NCBI GenBank assembly: GCA_963513935.1
Contig: OY740769.1
Span: 33,321,120-33,385,119 of the forward strand
Origin: Aphrophora alni
Taxonomy: Eukaryota > Arthropoda > Insecta > Hemiptera > Aphrophoridae
DNA length: 64,000 nt
Direction: 5' to 3'
Part shown: positions 1-11,654 of the stretch, piece by piece
How positions within the stretch are numbered: the stretch's first letter is position 1
Layout: every line of letters begins with the position of its first letter
The notes under the pieces: model-generated
The model's input: only the letters and a program-made list of their open reading frames with translations
Databases searched by the model: none
Told to the model about the DNA's origin: nothing
Position numbers and translations under genes: made by a program

Positions 1-598
1 GGCGGAATAAAGGAGGGCACTTAGTATCAGGGCAGGGGGGATCGTAGTTGGAGCCATCGCCACGTGACGCACCACATGCGCTCACCCGACCCTTGTTTTT
101 ATATCATTTTGAGTTTTTTTGTTTTTGTTTTCGTTGTTGATCCTACACCTCCTTCTGTCCTCACTCTGGACTGGTACGCATATGTTTTAAAGTTACAATC
201 TTCTTGGATAATTAGGCAGTATAATGTAAAAAAATCGATAATATAGCCAAGTGGAGATGGTGCACTATCAGAGAAATGCTAAATATTAGTAAGTAAAAAT
301 TAAAAATCCACAATGCCCCAAAAAGACTAATCCTGCAATTTTAATGTTAACTTCTTCTTTAATAGCTAAAAATTACTGTGTATATTTATCATCTAGAGGT
401 CGACTGGAAAGTTAAATATGGTATCGAACTCTAGTTGAGAATACTGGAACAATAAATACTGGAATTTTATGCCCTAACCACACATTAGCTGACTAAGAAG
501 CCGTTTAGCAAGTTAAGTCCTTTACAATTATTAAACTACAGAGATTATTATTATTATTATTTTAAATACCACAGAGGATAATTCATAAACTAAGCTGC
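1..598. other. AT-rich stretch, no gene seen
   Basis: Low-complexity AT-rich DNA with short T and A runs and a short ATT run near 547-560. The open frame at 64-246 (60 aa) has no recognisable motif and sits in T-rich sequence. I see no gene here. Confidence 0.6.
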
Positions 599-1195
599 AT
601 ATACAGACTGTTTCAAAAGACAAAGGACATTTTTTGAGAGGCGAAGAGATCAAAAGAAATGAAAAATTATTTCATGTAAACTTTGGTAAATTTAATTTGT
701 TTTCCATCTGAACATGTTTTCCAAAAAAAAACCGTATAACTCGTGATCAATTCAAACTTCAAATTTTTAAACAGATGTGTATTATCATGTATGTAATATG
801 CTATTACACCCAGTTTATCCATTTCAAGATGGTGGCCAAATATTTAACATCTAATTATGACTCTTAGTTGTTGTTCTTAAACTGTAATATACTAAATAGG
901 GATGTTGTTTTGGAAATGAAAATTATCTTAGTTATTTCTCATTTTATTGTACCTGAAAAAGTATTCTGTACTCTTAGATTCGTCTTAAAATTCTGAAAAC
1001 TTCGACAGCCTTGTAGATTTTTCGTAGAACTAATATTTTTTAATGAAAATTGACATTATTTATTAGAACCAGCCACCATCTTGAAATGAAATGTAATAGT
1101 GGTTTATACAACTAGAATGTAACACAACTGTGTAGTTTGAGCGAAGTGTCAACTTTAGTATTTTTTTAGCGTGGTTTATGAATTCATTTTATTTT
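599..1195. mobile_element. Foldback (inverted-repeat) MITE-like element, degenerate
   Basis: The sequence opens with TA followed by CAGACTGTTTC, resembling the TA-CAGGGTG ends of the better-preserved elements at 23709 and 53855. The left part (about 770-850) and the reverse complement of the right part (about 1060-1160) read alike: each has a GTGT(A/T)ACATT-like stretch, then GCTATTACA or CTATTACATT, then a shared ATTTCAAGATGGTGGC word. The two halves can therefore fold on each other around about 950. No transposase is encoded. The right terminus is not clear, so the end coordinate is approximate. Confidence 0.5.
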
Positions 1196-1630
1196 GTGTC
1201 TAAAAATAATAATATATAAATTGAAACGAAATACTTTATAGCAATGCAGACTCAATTCAATCTAAAATCTTAAAAGACAACGAAAAGGTTTTGTTCTACA
1301 CAGACTAAAGAGTAGCACAATCGTTGTGGTGGAATCAAATGTTTAATATTGTTATATGTGTATAATTGTATAACAATTAGTGAAAACAACTGCATAATTA
1401 TAACATTTGTTATATATAAACACTGCATATTACATAACACTTTTAAAAATAAAAATTAAAGAAATATTGATTTCGAACAATTTTTAAATAAAATAATAAT
1501 GCAATTAATAATTTAAATTTATATAAAATACTTCAAACATACATGCTCACATTCATACATCATGCATTTTATATACTAAATTCTTTCCCTTGCACATCCA
1601 GAGCAAATATCAGTCCAAGTCCACTTGAGG

Positions 1631-2720
<1,090 letters not shown>

Positions 2721-2753
<33 letters not shown>
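2721..2753. repeat. (TA)n microsatellite
   Basis: Alternating TA run of about 33 bp with one phase break. Confidence 0.9.
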
Positions 2754-2754
<1 letters not shown>

Positions 2755-3639
2755 ACCCCGTCTTTAATACACTGTTCCATCTCTACTGAACAAAAATAAT
2801 ACAGTAAGAAAGGAATTAAATAGTCTACATTAATTCAAGATTTTAATAATAATAAAATTGTAAAATAATTAAACACAAAAATAAATAATAAAGTAATTCA
2901 ATCAAAAAAACCCCAGGATCTTCTATTGTCAAAAGGTAACTCCTTAATAAAAAAGTGTAAAATATCCGATTTCTTAAAATAGTTTTGGGGATTTGATTAT
3001 ATATTTAGAAGTATAAAAAATGAAATGACGTTTAAACACCTCATTTTTGGTAGAGGTATGGCAACAATCTTCCCTGATTTTAACCAATTCTAGTAAACGT
3101 TAGCACCACCTTTCAAATGACCATCACTAATATAAAAAATCCTTAAAACACAATAAATATCTTAATGAGAGAATATTACATTTTTGAAACCAAGATAAAG
3201 AAAGGGTAATTCTTCACCTGATGTCATCTTATTCAATTATTTCTGTGAAATTACAATGAGTCAAAAATTAGAAAATTAGGTTCCTTTCCAGCAACTAACA
3301 CCATACAATTGACAATGGAGAAATAAACTGTCCTAAGTGGAGAAACACGTTTTTGATACGTAAAACAGAAACAGAATGTTGATTTCCCAATAAAAAGTAT
3401 TAATATGAAGTAAAGTATAGCTTCTTTCGTCTAAAATAAATAATTTAATTAATGGTGTAACAATAACTGGCATTGGACTTGTAGTAACCTAACTTTCACA
3501 TTATAAATATAAAAGAACTTTTCTAACTTTTCCTACCATTATAGGTAATTATTCTGATATCCTAAAATAAAATAATGTTGATTAATAATTATAAAAGATT
3601 TAAAATTAGGAGCTATAGGTTAAACTTAACTAACCATTG
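2754..3639. other. AT-rich stretch, no gene seen
   Basis: Many A-runs and short repeats. No open frame over 60 codons and no recognisable repeat end. Confidence 0.55.
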
Positions 3640-4420
3640 ATGGATTTTGTGTTTACTATCCCCCCATACACGAAGTATAAAGTTCTGTGATGGGTTAGAA
3701 AACCAGTGTCAACTTTTACACGGAAATATCTGTTCTGAAATTTAAAAAAAAGCGATTTTGTGAAAGTTGTCTGTATATCTGATGAGTATAATCTGTGCTG
3801 TGCTCTAAAACATAAACGAGTGGACAGATTTTAACAAAATTTAGTATATGGACACAGGACTTTTTTCATGTTTGATCAAAATTTGCTCTAGTGTAACCTT
3901 CGAAATAAAAAAAGTAAACATCATCGTTAAAAGAAATGATAGTAAGTTATCGTTAAAAAACAAAAAAATCGGCCATGGAGCTTTAAAACAAAGACGTATT
4001 TTCTCAAAATCGGCTCTACCAATTTATAATTAAAAATTTGTTGAAATATTAAGATTAATGAACCAAATACGTTTGTCAAATTTCAAATAATAAAAAAAAA
4101 ATACATTTAAGGAATATTTTCCATAAAATGTAAACGAAGTTTATCTGCCGTCATTTAAACTTTTTTATCTTTTATTATTTTTGTTTAAGACAAGTTTATT
4201 GTATAAGTGAAGCAGTTCAGGTCTTATTTAAATAACTAAATATTTGTGTATCTAAGAATGTGTTCTTGATTTTCAGATTTTTACTGACAACTTCTCAACA
4301 GGCATTTTGGTGAAGAATTGTTTGTTTGAATAGTATTTTGAATGTGAATGGGGGTGTGGGGGAAGTGTCGTCAGTTTTTATTTGTGTCTTTGCTTTATGA
4401 AATTTTGATAAAATAAAGGC
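3640..4420 (+). repeat. Dispersed repeat family D, copy 1
   Basis: This shares ordered blocks with regions near 12.66-13.25 kb, 38.27-38.45 kb and 44.69-46.09 kb. The blocks are a CTGTGCTGTGCTCTA-like word followed by ACGAGT (near 3794), then about 500 bp later GGCATTTTGGTGA (near 4302) and a G-rich region. The same order in three other places indicates an old interspersed element, not chance. No protein-coding capacity is visible, and the boundaries are approximate. Confidence 0.5.
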
Positions 4421-5419
4421 TAGTGAGCTAAAATGGTGTATCAAATTACTAAATGAATGAAAAATTATAGTTCTGAAATGTTAGGCAAATTTATGAAAAT
4501 GAAACTTAGCCTCGCAGCGTGATTTCTTCAAGTAGATCAGATGTATTATTATTTGTTTCGGTAAAACGGTTACATTATAGAGAGTTGTATATAGTGGATA
4601 TATGAGGAAGTTGCCGCACTTTAATTTAAATCGAAACTCAGTTGCACAACACACAATGAAGATTATATTTGGCCTATACAGGAACCCACTGACCCGGTGT
4701 AGGGCGGAAGTGGCAAGTTGGGGTATCTATTTTTGAATAGTACATCTGCTTCGGAATCTAGGACACTCGACCTGATTCGCTAGCCCTAAATAAGGAACAT
4801 ATGTTGAATTTAAAAACAAACTTAATTGTATCATGCTTGGGGTTGCGGAGTATTCTACAGGTCAGGTAACATTGATCACTTTTTACTTTCCCACACAATT
4901 TATAGAAAGTATTGTGATGGAATAAATGTGGGATTTTCATAGGTATCCCTCCTTGTTTTAGGTTTGTCTGATGTGATTTTTTAGAAAACGTTTGACTGAT
5001 TTTGTTTTAAAGTGGGACGTAAAAGGTTTTTTACGAAACGCACGAAAATATTATTACCCTAACTGATAATTTCAGATTATTTATCATCTTAAGACCAAAA
5101 CAAAAGATTTTCAAAAATTGCTCATTCGTAGCCCTTAATGTATCAAAACAATTCGTATCAGTTGTAATTTTTCAAAAAAATGTTTGGGAATTCAAAAAGA
5201 GAAAAGAAAAACAATGGCGCCGTCCTAAAGATTAAATGTCTCAATATCAGTCCAAGAGATTTAGGTAAAATATTTAAATTATCAAAATTGCTGAGAAGAC
5301 ACAAAAGACATCAATTTTTTTTGAACTCTTAATATTTTTCTCCATTTTGTGTTACTCAGATTTTATTATTTAAATCGTACATTTTGTTTATTATATTTTA
5401 AAATTTTAATTGTTTGTTA
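4421..5419. other. No gene seen
   Basis: AT-rich DNA. The minus-strand open frame 4758-4940 (60 aa) has no recognisable motif. No clear repeat boundary is seen. Confidence 0.5.
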
Positions 5420-6185
5420 TTACCCACTATACGAAGTATATTGTGTATTTGTATTGTGTGTTGTAATTTTTGTATAGTATGACAAGTCAAATGTAAACCG
5501 CAGCACTGCTGCACTATGTATGCCATAAATGATGCAAATAAATAATAATAATAATAATATGGTAAGTTTGATAATCGCCAAAAATCCTACTTCTGTTTTT
5601 TGGCTGATCTTAACTTTTCGTGGCCTCAGAAAAGTGATTTTACATCCCGTCAGTCAGTCTAAATTGTCGTCTGCACGTAAGGAATATAGCGACCACAAAA
5701 AATAAGACAGGAACACGAAATTTGGTGTAAGGGTGAATATAACAGTGTGTATATATAGAACCCTAAATAATTCAGATAGACCTACATAGAAATTAAAAAT
5801 GTTAAAACAGAGCCCATTTTAAACAGTTTTTCATCATAGCTCACGTCTTATTTAACACCCTAAAATCGACAAACTTTTGACCTTTAAATTATGCATTTAA
5901 TAATACTAATCCCACATCTACGACTAGGGAAATAATGATCAAAAGTGTAATTTCGAACATTAACCTCCCGTGATATTCTTATAAGTTACTAGACCGGCAA
6001 GGCAAAGTGAGTGGAGACTTAAAATATTAAAATATACGAAGCCCTCCCCGACGTCAGTAAAATAGAACACAATTACGAGGTTCAGAAAACTTGTACCTGA
6101 TCTACCAATAGAATATAACATATCGTACAAGGCCCAAGAAAACAACTATTAGGTATTAAATGTAGAGAATCTTCTTGTAGCAAAG
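5420..6185 (+). repeat. Dispersed repeat family C, copy 1 (interrupted)
   Basis: It begins with an ACGAAGTATA word also seen near 3670 and 7597, then has the CCGTCAGTCAGTC block. A later block (GATCTACCAATA, ACAAGGCCCAAGAAAACAAC, near 6098-6160) aligns with 50297-50345 and 56030-56070. The same block order recurs at about 55.6-56.17 kb and, reversed, at 42.9-43.6 kb. It is non-coding and old. A foreign 3'-tail-like segment (5441-5557) interrupts it. Confidence 0.55.
5441..5557 (+). mobile_element. Short retroposed 3' tail nested in family C
   Basis: Sequence ending in ATGCAAATAA followed by (TAA/ATA)n looks like the 3' end of a LINE or SINE with a microsatellite tail. The related copy at about 7592-7640 lacks it: there CGAAGTATA runs directly into a TTATGTTAGTTTGGTAATTG-like sequence, whose counterpart here starts at about 5557 (ATGGTAAGTTTGATAATCG). 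This empty site defines the insertion. The length suggests a heavily 5'-truncated copy, and the parent element is not identified. Confidence 0.5.
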
Positions 6186-6277
6186 TTCTAACAGACATTC
6201 TTTCTATTGTCAGTACCGTCATGAGAGGTCGTGAATCACATTTATTTATTCATTGGACTACTTTGAACAAATTTTAT

Positions 6278-6297
6278 CTCACTCGACAGTGAGATAA
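6278..6297. other. Perfect 7-bp hairpin
   Basis: ATCTCAC and GTGAGAT flank a 6-nt loop. It lies just beyond the tRNA-like sequence. Function unknown; it may be part of the same repeat. Confidence 0.6.
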
Positions 6298-6327
6298 TAT
6301 ATAAAGTATTTCAAGTGAAAAATATAC

Positions 6328-6400
6328 GACCTAGACAGGGAATCGAACCCAGGACATTTTGCTTTATGCGCCAATGATCTACCAACTGAGCTATCCTTAG
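6328..6400 (-). pseudogene. tRNA-like sequence (tRNA pseudogene or SINE head)
   Basis: Read on the minus strand, it has a Pol III A-box-like TAGCTCAGTTGG and a B-box-like GGTTCGATTCC at tRNA spacing, with a D-arm-like GCTCAGTTGGTAGA. A plausible 7-nt anticodon loop follows, but it has C instead of the invariant U33. The D stem, T stem (CTGGG against CCCTG) and acceptor stem (CTAAGGA against TCTAGGT-like) all contain mismatches, so a functional tRNA is unlikely. It is either a tRNA pseudogene or the 5' head of a tRNA-derived SINE. I did not find a second copy in the window to prove the SINE case. Confidence 0.55.
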
Positions 6401-6599
6401 TTGCTTCCCAGCACAGGGCGTACACTTCTCACTTGACTTTGCTTTTTTGCTGCAATTTTCGAGCGATCATATTAATTGCCTCGTTACACAAACGACATTG
6501 AAATAATATCTACTCAACTTGCAGCCCCTACGTATGTATATCTTTATATAAGTGTGTGTGCCTGCGGACGGGCTTATGGTTTATCAACCACTCTACAGG

Positions 6600-7065
6600 T
6601 CGCAATTTTAGTCAGTTTTACCAATGACTACATAAATACTATAAGACACGACATAGGATAGGGAAATAGTCTACGCTTTACGGGTGCTGTTCGTCACAAG
6701 TTTGACACACAGCTATCAGAAAGCGCTAGCAGCAGGTGCTTGACTGTACGCATCCCACTTGGTTGAGACTGTACAACTGTTGACACAGCATAGTCAGTGT
6801 TGTCAGTTCGTGCGCTGAGATAAGCGATTCTCGACCTTCCCTCGCATCTCTGGTCCCATATGTGGCATCAGTGCGCAACTGAAACATTGTTTGACCGTAG
6901 AGCCACCTAGCGCCAGTCACATCAACTTCAGATTCTCTAGCAAAGAGCGACAGCTCCACACCCTAGCGGGTATTGGTCAACTCAAGAATAAGCGTAGAAT
7001 ATTTAACATGGCCATGTCGTGTCTCATAGTATTTATGTAGTCATTGGTTTTACTTACACTTGGTA
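6600..7065. repeat. Long inverted repeat, arms about 60-85 bp
   Basis: The left arm (about 6603-6685) contains ACTACATAAATACTATAAG and the right arm (about 6985-7062) contains its near-complement CATAGTATTTATGTAGT. The match continues inward to TCTACGCTT on both sides. The roughly 300-bp interior (6690-6980) is GC-richer than its surroundings and includes a 77-aa minus-strand frame without known motifs. This could be a TIR element. I could not define a transposase or target-site duplication. Confidence 0.55.
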
Positions 7066-7530
7066 CGTACATCCAGTTTGAAAACTATTGGACAAGTTCA
7101 TTAATTAGGAAAAAATTGGGTGGTAAATTTAAAATTGGACCGACTTTCAAATTTCAAAAACGGTTTTTTTAAACTGTTCTGAACGTCTTACATAGATGCG
7201 CAATAACTAATATTCTATAGTTTTAAAGTTTGTATCCTTGATGGCAAACCTTGTATTTTATGATCAAAAATACGTTATTTACTAAAAATAAAACTATCTA
7301 AGATATAACCACAAAATTAGAAAAAAATCATCAATACAAATAACAGCTCTGTCAATAAGAATTTCAGGTGAATTTTGTTTAAATTTAGCATATAAACTGT
7401 TAGACGAATGTAATTGAAAAAATGGCGACCGTTTGAAGTGGTTTTTCAGTAGTTTTTTTTTAATCTAAGACCTACATGAGCATCTAATAGTTTAATTTGC
7501 ATGTTTTATGCTAAGTTGTAGGTCGACTAC
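7066..7530. repeat. Dispersed repeat family F, copy 1
   Basis: The block TTGGACAAGTTCATTAAT followed by an ACCGACTTTCAAATTTC-like block is shared in order with 15730-15830. The AAATGGCGACCGTTTGAAG block and following TTTCAGTAGTTT (about 7420-7455) match 54966-55003. No coding potential is seen. Confidence 0.45.
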
Positions 7531-7559
7531 AATCGAGTGGGTACACAAAAACAAAATCA

Positions 7560-8060
7560 TATCAGGGTATAAGTTGCATACTGAGTATTATTTCCCCAAT
7601 ATTCGAAGTATAGATTATGTTAGTTTGGTAATTGCAAACAATTCAATCTCCGTTTATTGATTGAAATTCACGTGTCATGGCCGTCGTCGTTATCTTATTT
7701 ACGTAAACACGATAGAGGACAAAATGTGAGATAGAAAGGTGAAATTGAGTTTTAATGTGTTCATACAGAATCCTAATGAAGTCCAGAAAATGGCTGACAT
7801 TTTAAACAGTTTTTTGCTTATATGACATGTAGTATTCAACTTATAACACACTAAATTAGATACAAATGTGCACATTTTAATTCTGCATTTATATACCAAC
7901 CTCACGATAACAAATAGCGAAGCTATTGTGAAAATGTCACTTGGAACCTTGACTTCCCAGGTAAATGTGATAGTATACTTCGCGATTCGGCCTAACCGAG
8001 CGAAGCAAGTGTTTGCAAGTACTGTTTTACCCGTGTATTTCATTGTTGGCGGGGATTTAT
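7560..8060 (+). repeat. Dispersed repeat family C, copy 2 (5' part)
   Basis: The block order matches about 55.60-55.76 kb: GTCATGGCCGTCGTCG-type sequence, then TTTACGTAAACACGATA, then AATTGAGTTTTAATGTG, then ACATTTTAAACAG. The open frames at 7699-8043 (minus) and 7868-8143 (plus) overlap on opposite strands, have no known motif, and are probably chance frames in repeat DNA. Confidence 0.45.
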
Positions 8061-8329
8061 ATATAAAGACGAATTATATATTTAACTATATTTTAATTCA
8101 ATATATTAAATTTTTTTATAGTACAGTAATATTATTGATTTAATTCTTTAATTAGGTGCTTTATTTTGTACTAGATTAGAAAATGTTTATTTACAAAATT
8201 TAAAACCCTTGTCACACATTTTCTTTTAAATAATATAATGCTGTAGTTTGATTTTCTATATCGGTTAAAAAAGTTTACAGTCAGAATACAAATCTAGAGA
8301 ATTAGTTGGGTTTTGAAATAATGGGAGTT

Positions 8330-8485
8330 TATAGATCCGTAAATATTTTATCTTGTTGTTTTAAAGAGAAAAACCCTATTGGTGATCATTAAAAAAAACG
8401 ATGAAATAGATATAAAATAAAAACCACTAGCCCTAGATTAGTTCAATAGTATCAGGGTGGGAAGAGAACAAAAGTTGGTGAAGGG
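8330..8485 (+). mobile_element. Family A element, left flank of the satellite array
   Basis: GTTGTTTTAAAG, ATTGGTGATCAT, ATATAAAATAAA, CTAGCCCTAG and GTATCAGGGTGG-like blocks occur in the same order as in copies at about 15530, 49805 and (reversed) 47740. It leads directly into the first satellite unit, whose ATGAAAGAGAGAGATCTAAC block is also part of the dispersed copies. The array is therefore an internal tandem amplification of this element. Confidence 0.65.
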
Positions 8486-11400
8486 AGACCTTATAAGATA
8501 GATGAAAGAGAGAGATCTAACTCAAGACTACGTAAAATCTCTTGGTATTATCACATAGTACTGACTGTAAGCACGGTAAAGAGAGCCCTTATAAGATAGA
8601 CGAAAGAGAGAGATCTAACTCAAGACTACGTAAAATCTCTTGGTATTATCACATAGTACTAACTGTAAGCACGGTAAAGAGAGCCCTTATAAGATAGATG
8701 AAAGAGAGAGGTCTAACTCAAGACTACGTAAAATCTCTTGGTATTATCACATAGTACTAACTGTAAGCACGGAAAAGAGAGCCCTTATAAGATAGATGAA
8801 AGAGAGAGATCTAACTCAAGACTACGTAAAATCTCTTGGTATTATCACATAGTACTGACTGTAAGCACGGAAAAGAGAGCCCTTATAAGATAGATGAAAG
8901 AGAGAGATCTAACTCAAGACTACGTAAAATCTCTTGGTATTATCACATAGTACTAACTGTAAGCACGGAAAAGAGAGCCCTTATAAGAAAGACGAAAGAG
9001 AGAGATCTAACTCAAGACTACGTAAAATCTCTTGGTATTATCACATAGTACTAACTGTAAGCACGGAATAGAGAGCCCTTATAAGATAGATGAAAGAGAG
9101 AGATCTAACTCAAGACTACGTAAAATCTCTTGGTATTATCACATAGTACTAACTGTAAGCACGGAAAAGAGAGCCCTTATAAGATAGATGAAAGAGAGAG
9201 ATCTAACTCAAGACTACGTAAAATCTCTTGGTATTATCACATAGTACTGACTGTAAGCACGGAAAAGAGAGCCCTTATAAGATAGATGAAAGAGAGAGAT
9301 CTAACTCAAGACTATGTAAAATCTCTTGGTATTATCACATAGTACTAACTGTAAGCACGGAAAAGAGAGCCCTTATAAGATAGACGAAAGAGAGAGATCT
9401 AACTCAAGACTACGTAAAATCTCTTGGTATTATCACATAGTACTAACTGTAAGCACGGAAAAGAGAGCCCTTATAAGATAGATGAAAGAGAGAGATCTAA
9501 CTCAAGACTACGTAAAATCTCTTGGTATTATCACATAGTACTGACTGTAAGCACGGAAAAGAGAGCCCTTATAAGATAGATGAAAGAGAGAGATCTAACT
9601 CAAGACTACGTAAAATCTCTTGGTATTATCACATAGTACTAACTGTAAGCACGGAAAAGAGAGCCCTTATAAGATAGACGAAAGAGAGAGATCTAACTCA
9701 AGACTACGTAAAATCTCTTGGTATTATCACATAGTACTAACTGTAAGCACGGAAAAGAGAGCCCTTATAAGATAGATGAAAGAGAGAGATCTAACTCAAG
9801 ACTACGTAAAATCTCTTGGTATTATCACATAGTACTAACTGTAAGCACGGAAAAGAGAGCCCTTATAAGATAGATGAAAGAGAGAGATCTAACTCAAGAC
9901 TACGTAAAATCTCTTGGTATTATCACATAGTACTGACTGTAAGCACGGAAAAGAGAGCCCTTATAAGATAGATGAAAGAGAGAGATCTAACTCAAGACTA
10001 TGTAAAATCTCTTGGTATTATCACATAGTACTAACTGTAAGCACGGAAAAGAGAGCCCTTNNNNNNNNNNNNNNNNNNNNNNNNNNNNNNNNNNNNNNNN
10101 NNNNNNNNNNNNNNNNNNNNNNNNNNNNNNNNNNNNNNNNNNNNNNNNNNNNNNNNNNNNNNNNNNNNNNNNNNNNNNNNNNNNNNNNNNNNNNNNNNNN
10201 NNNNNNNNNNNNNNNNNNNNNNNNNNNNNNNNNNNNNNNNNNNNNNNNNNNNNNNNNNNNCTAACTGTAAGCACGGAAAAGAGAGCCCTTATAAGATAGA
10301 TGAAAGAGAGAGATCTAACTCAAGACTACGTAAAATCTCTTGGTATTATCACATAATACTAACTGTAAGCACGGAAAAGAGAGCCCTTATAAGATAGACG
10401 AAAGAGAGAGATCTAACTCAAGACTACGTAAAATCTCTTGGTATTATCACATAATACTAACTGTAAGCACGGAAAAGAGAGCCCTTATAAGATAGACGAA
10501 AGAGAGAGATCTAACTCAAGACTAAGTAAAATCTCTTGGTATTATCACATAGTACTGACTGTAAGCACGGAAAAGAGAGCCCTTATAAGATAGATGAAAG
10601 AGAGAGATCTAACTCAAGACTACGTAAAATCTCTTGGTATTATCACATAATACTAACTGTAAGCACGGAAAAGAGAGCCCTTATAAGATAGACGAAAGAG
10701 AGAGATCTAACTCAAGACTAAGTAAAATCTCTTGGTATTATCACATAGTACTAACTGTAAGCACGGAAAAGAGAGCCCTTATAAGATAGACGAAAGAGAG
10801 AGATCTAACTCAAGACTACGTAAAATCTCTTGGTATTATCACATAGTACTAACTGTAAGCACGGAAAAGAGAGCCCTTATAAGATAGACGAAAGAGAGAT
10901 CTAACTCAAGACTACGTAAAATCTCTTGGTATTATCACATAGTACTAACTGTAAGCACGGAAAAGAGAGCCCTTATAAGATAGACGAAAGAGAGAGATCT
11001 AACTCAAGACTACGTAAAATCTCTTGGTATTATCACATAGTACTAACTGTAAGCACGGAAAAGAGAGCCCTTATAAGATAGACGAAAGAGAGATCTAACT
11101 CAAGACTATGTAAAATCTCTTGGTATTATCACATAGTACTAACTGTAAGCACGGAAAAGAGAGCCCTTATAAGATAGACGAAAGAGAGATCTAACTCAAG
11201 ACTATGTAAAATCTCTTGGTATTATCACATAGTACTAACTGTAAGCACGGAAAAGAGAGCCCTTATAAGATAGACGAAAGAGAGAGATCTAACTCAAGAC
11301 TACGTAAACTCTCTTGGTATTATCACATAGTACTAACTGTAAGCACGGTAAAGAGAGCCCTTATAAGATAGATGAAAGAGAGAGATCTAACTCAAGACTA

Positions 11401-11654
11401 CGTAAAATCTCTTGGTATTATCACATAGTACTAACTGTAAGCACGGAAAAGAGAGCCCTTATAAGATAGATGAAAGAGAGAGGTCTAACTCAAGACTACG
11501 TAAAATCTCTTGGTATTATCACATAGTACTAACTGTAAGCACGGAAAAGAGAGCCCTTATAAGATAGATGAAAGAGAGAGGTCTAACTTAAGACTACGTA
11601 AAATCTCTTAGTATTATCACATAGTACTAACTGTATGCACGGAAAAGAGAGCCC
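8486..11654 (+). repeat. 98-bp satellite array, about 30 units, with 7-unit higher-order repeat
   Basis: The GTAAGCACGG word recurs every 98 bp (8567, 8665, 8763, 8861, 8959 and so on). Units are nearly identical, with scattered variants. The GACTGTAAGC variant occurs at 8567, 8861, 9253, 9547 and 9939, spaced 3-4-3-4 units, so the pattern repeats every 686 bp. A C-to-T change (9315 and 10001) and a T-to-C change (8993 and 9679) are also 686 bp apart. At least three units near 10890-11190 are 96 bp because one GA is missing. The last unit decays at about 11590-11654. The 98-bp period is not a multiple of 3, so open frames across it are spurious. Confidence 0.95.
10061..10260. other. Assembly gap, 200 N
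   Basis: Exactly 200 N inside the 98-bp array. Unit-to-unit distance across the gap is 230 bp (10037 to 10267), which is not a multiple of 98, so the gap length is a placeholder and the true array length is unknown. Confidence 0.98.

Noticed and set aside
6328..6400. Functional tRNA gene
   Set aside because: Acceptor, D and T stems contain mismatches and position 33 is not U. It is kept only as a tRNA-like relic.
7699..8143. Two overlapping frames (114 aa minus, 91 aa plus) as genes
   Set aside because: They lie in a family C repeat on opposite strands, with no motif and AT-driven composition.
8836..10299. Open frames across the 98-bp array with a repeated VLSHST-like motif
   Set aside because: The period is not a multiple of three, so frames cannot persist, and one of them is mostly N. 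They are by-products of the satellite.
8486..11654. CRISPR-like array
   Set aside because: Units are contiguous with no variable spacers and the DNA is eukaryotic. The same holds for the 23-bp array at 42073-42574.
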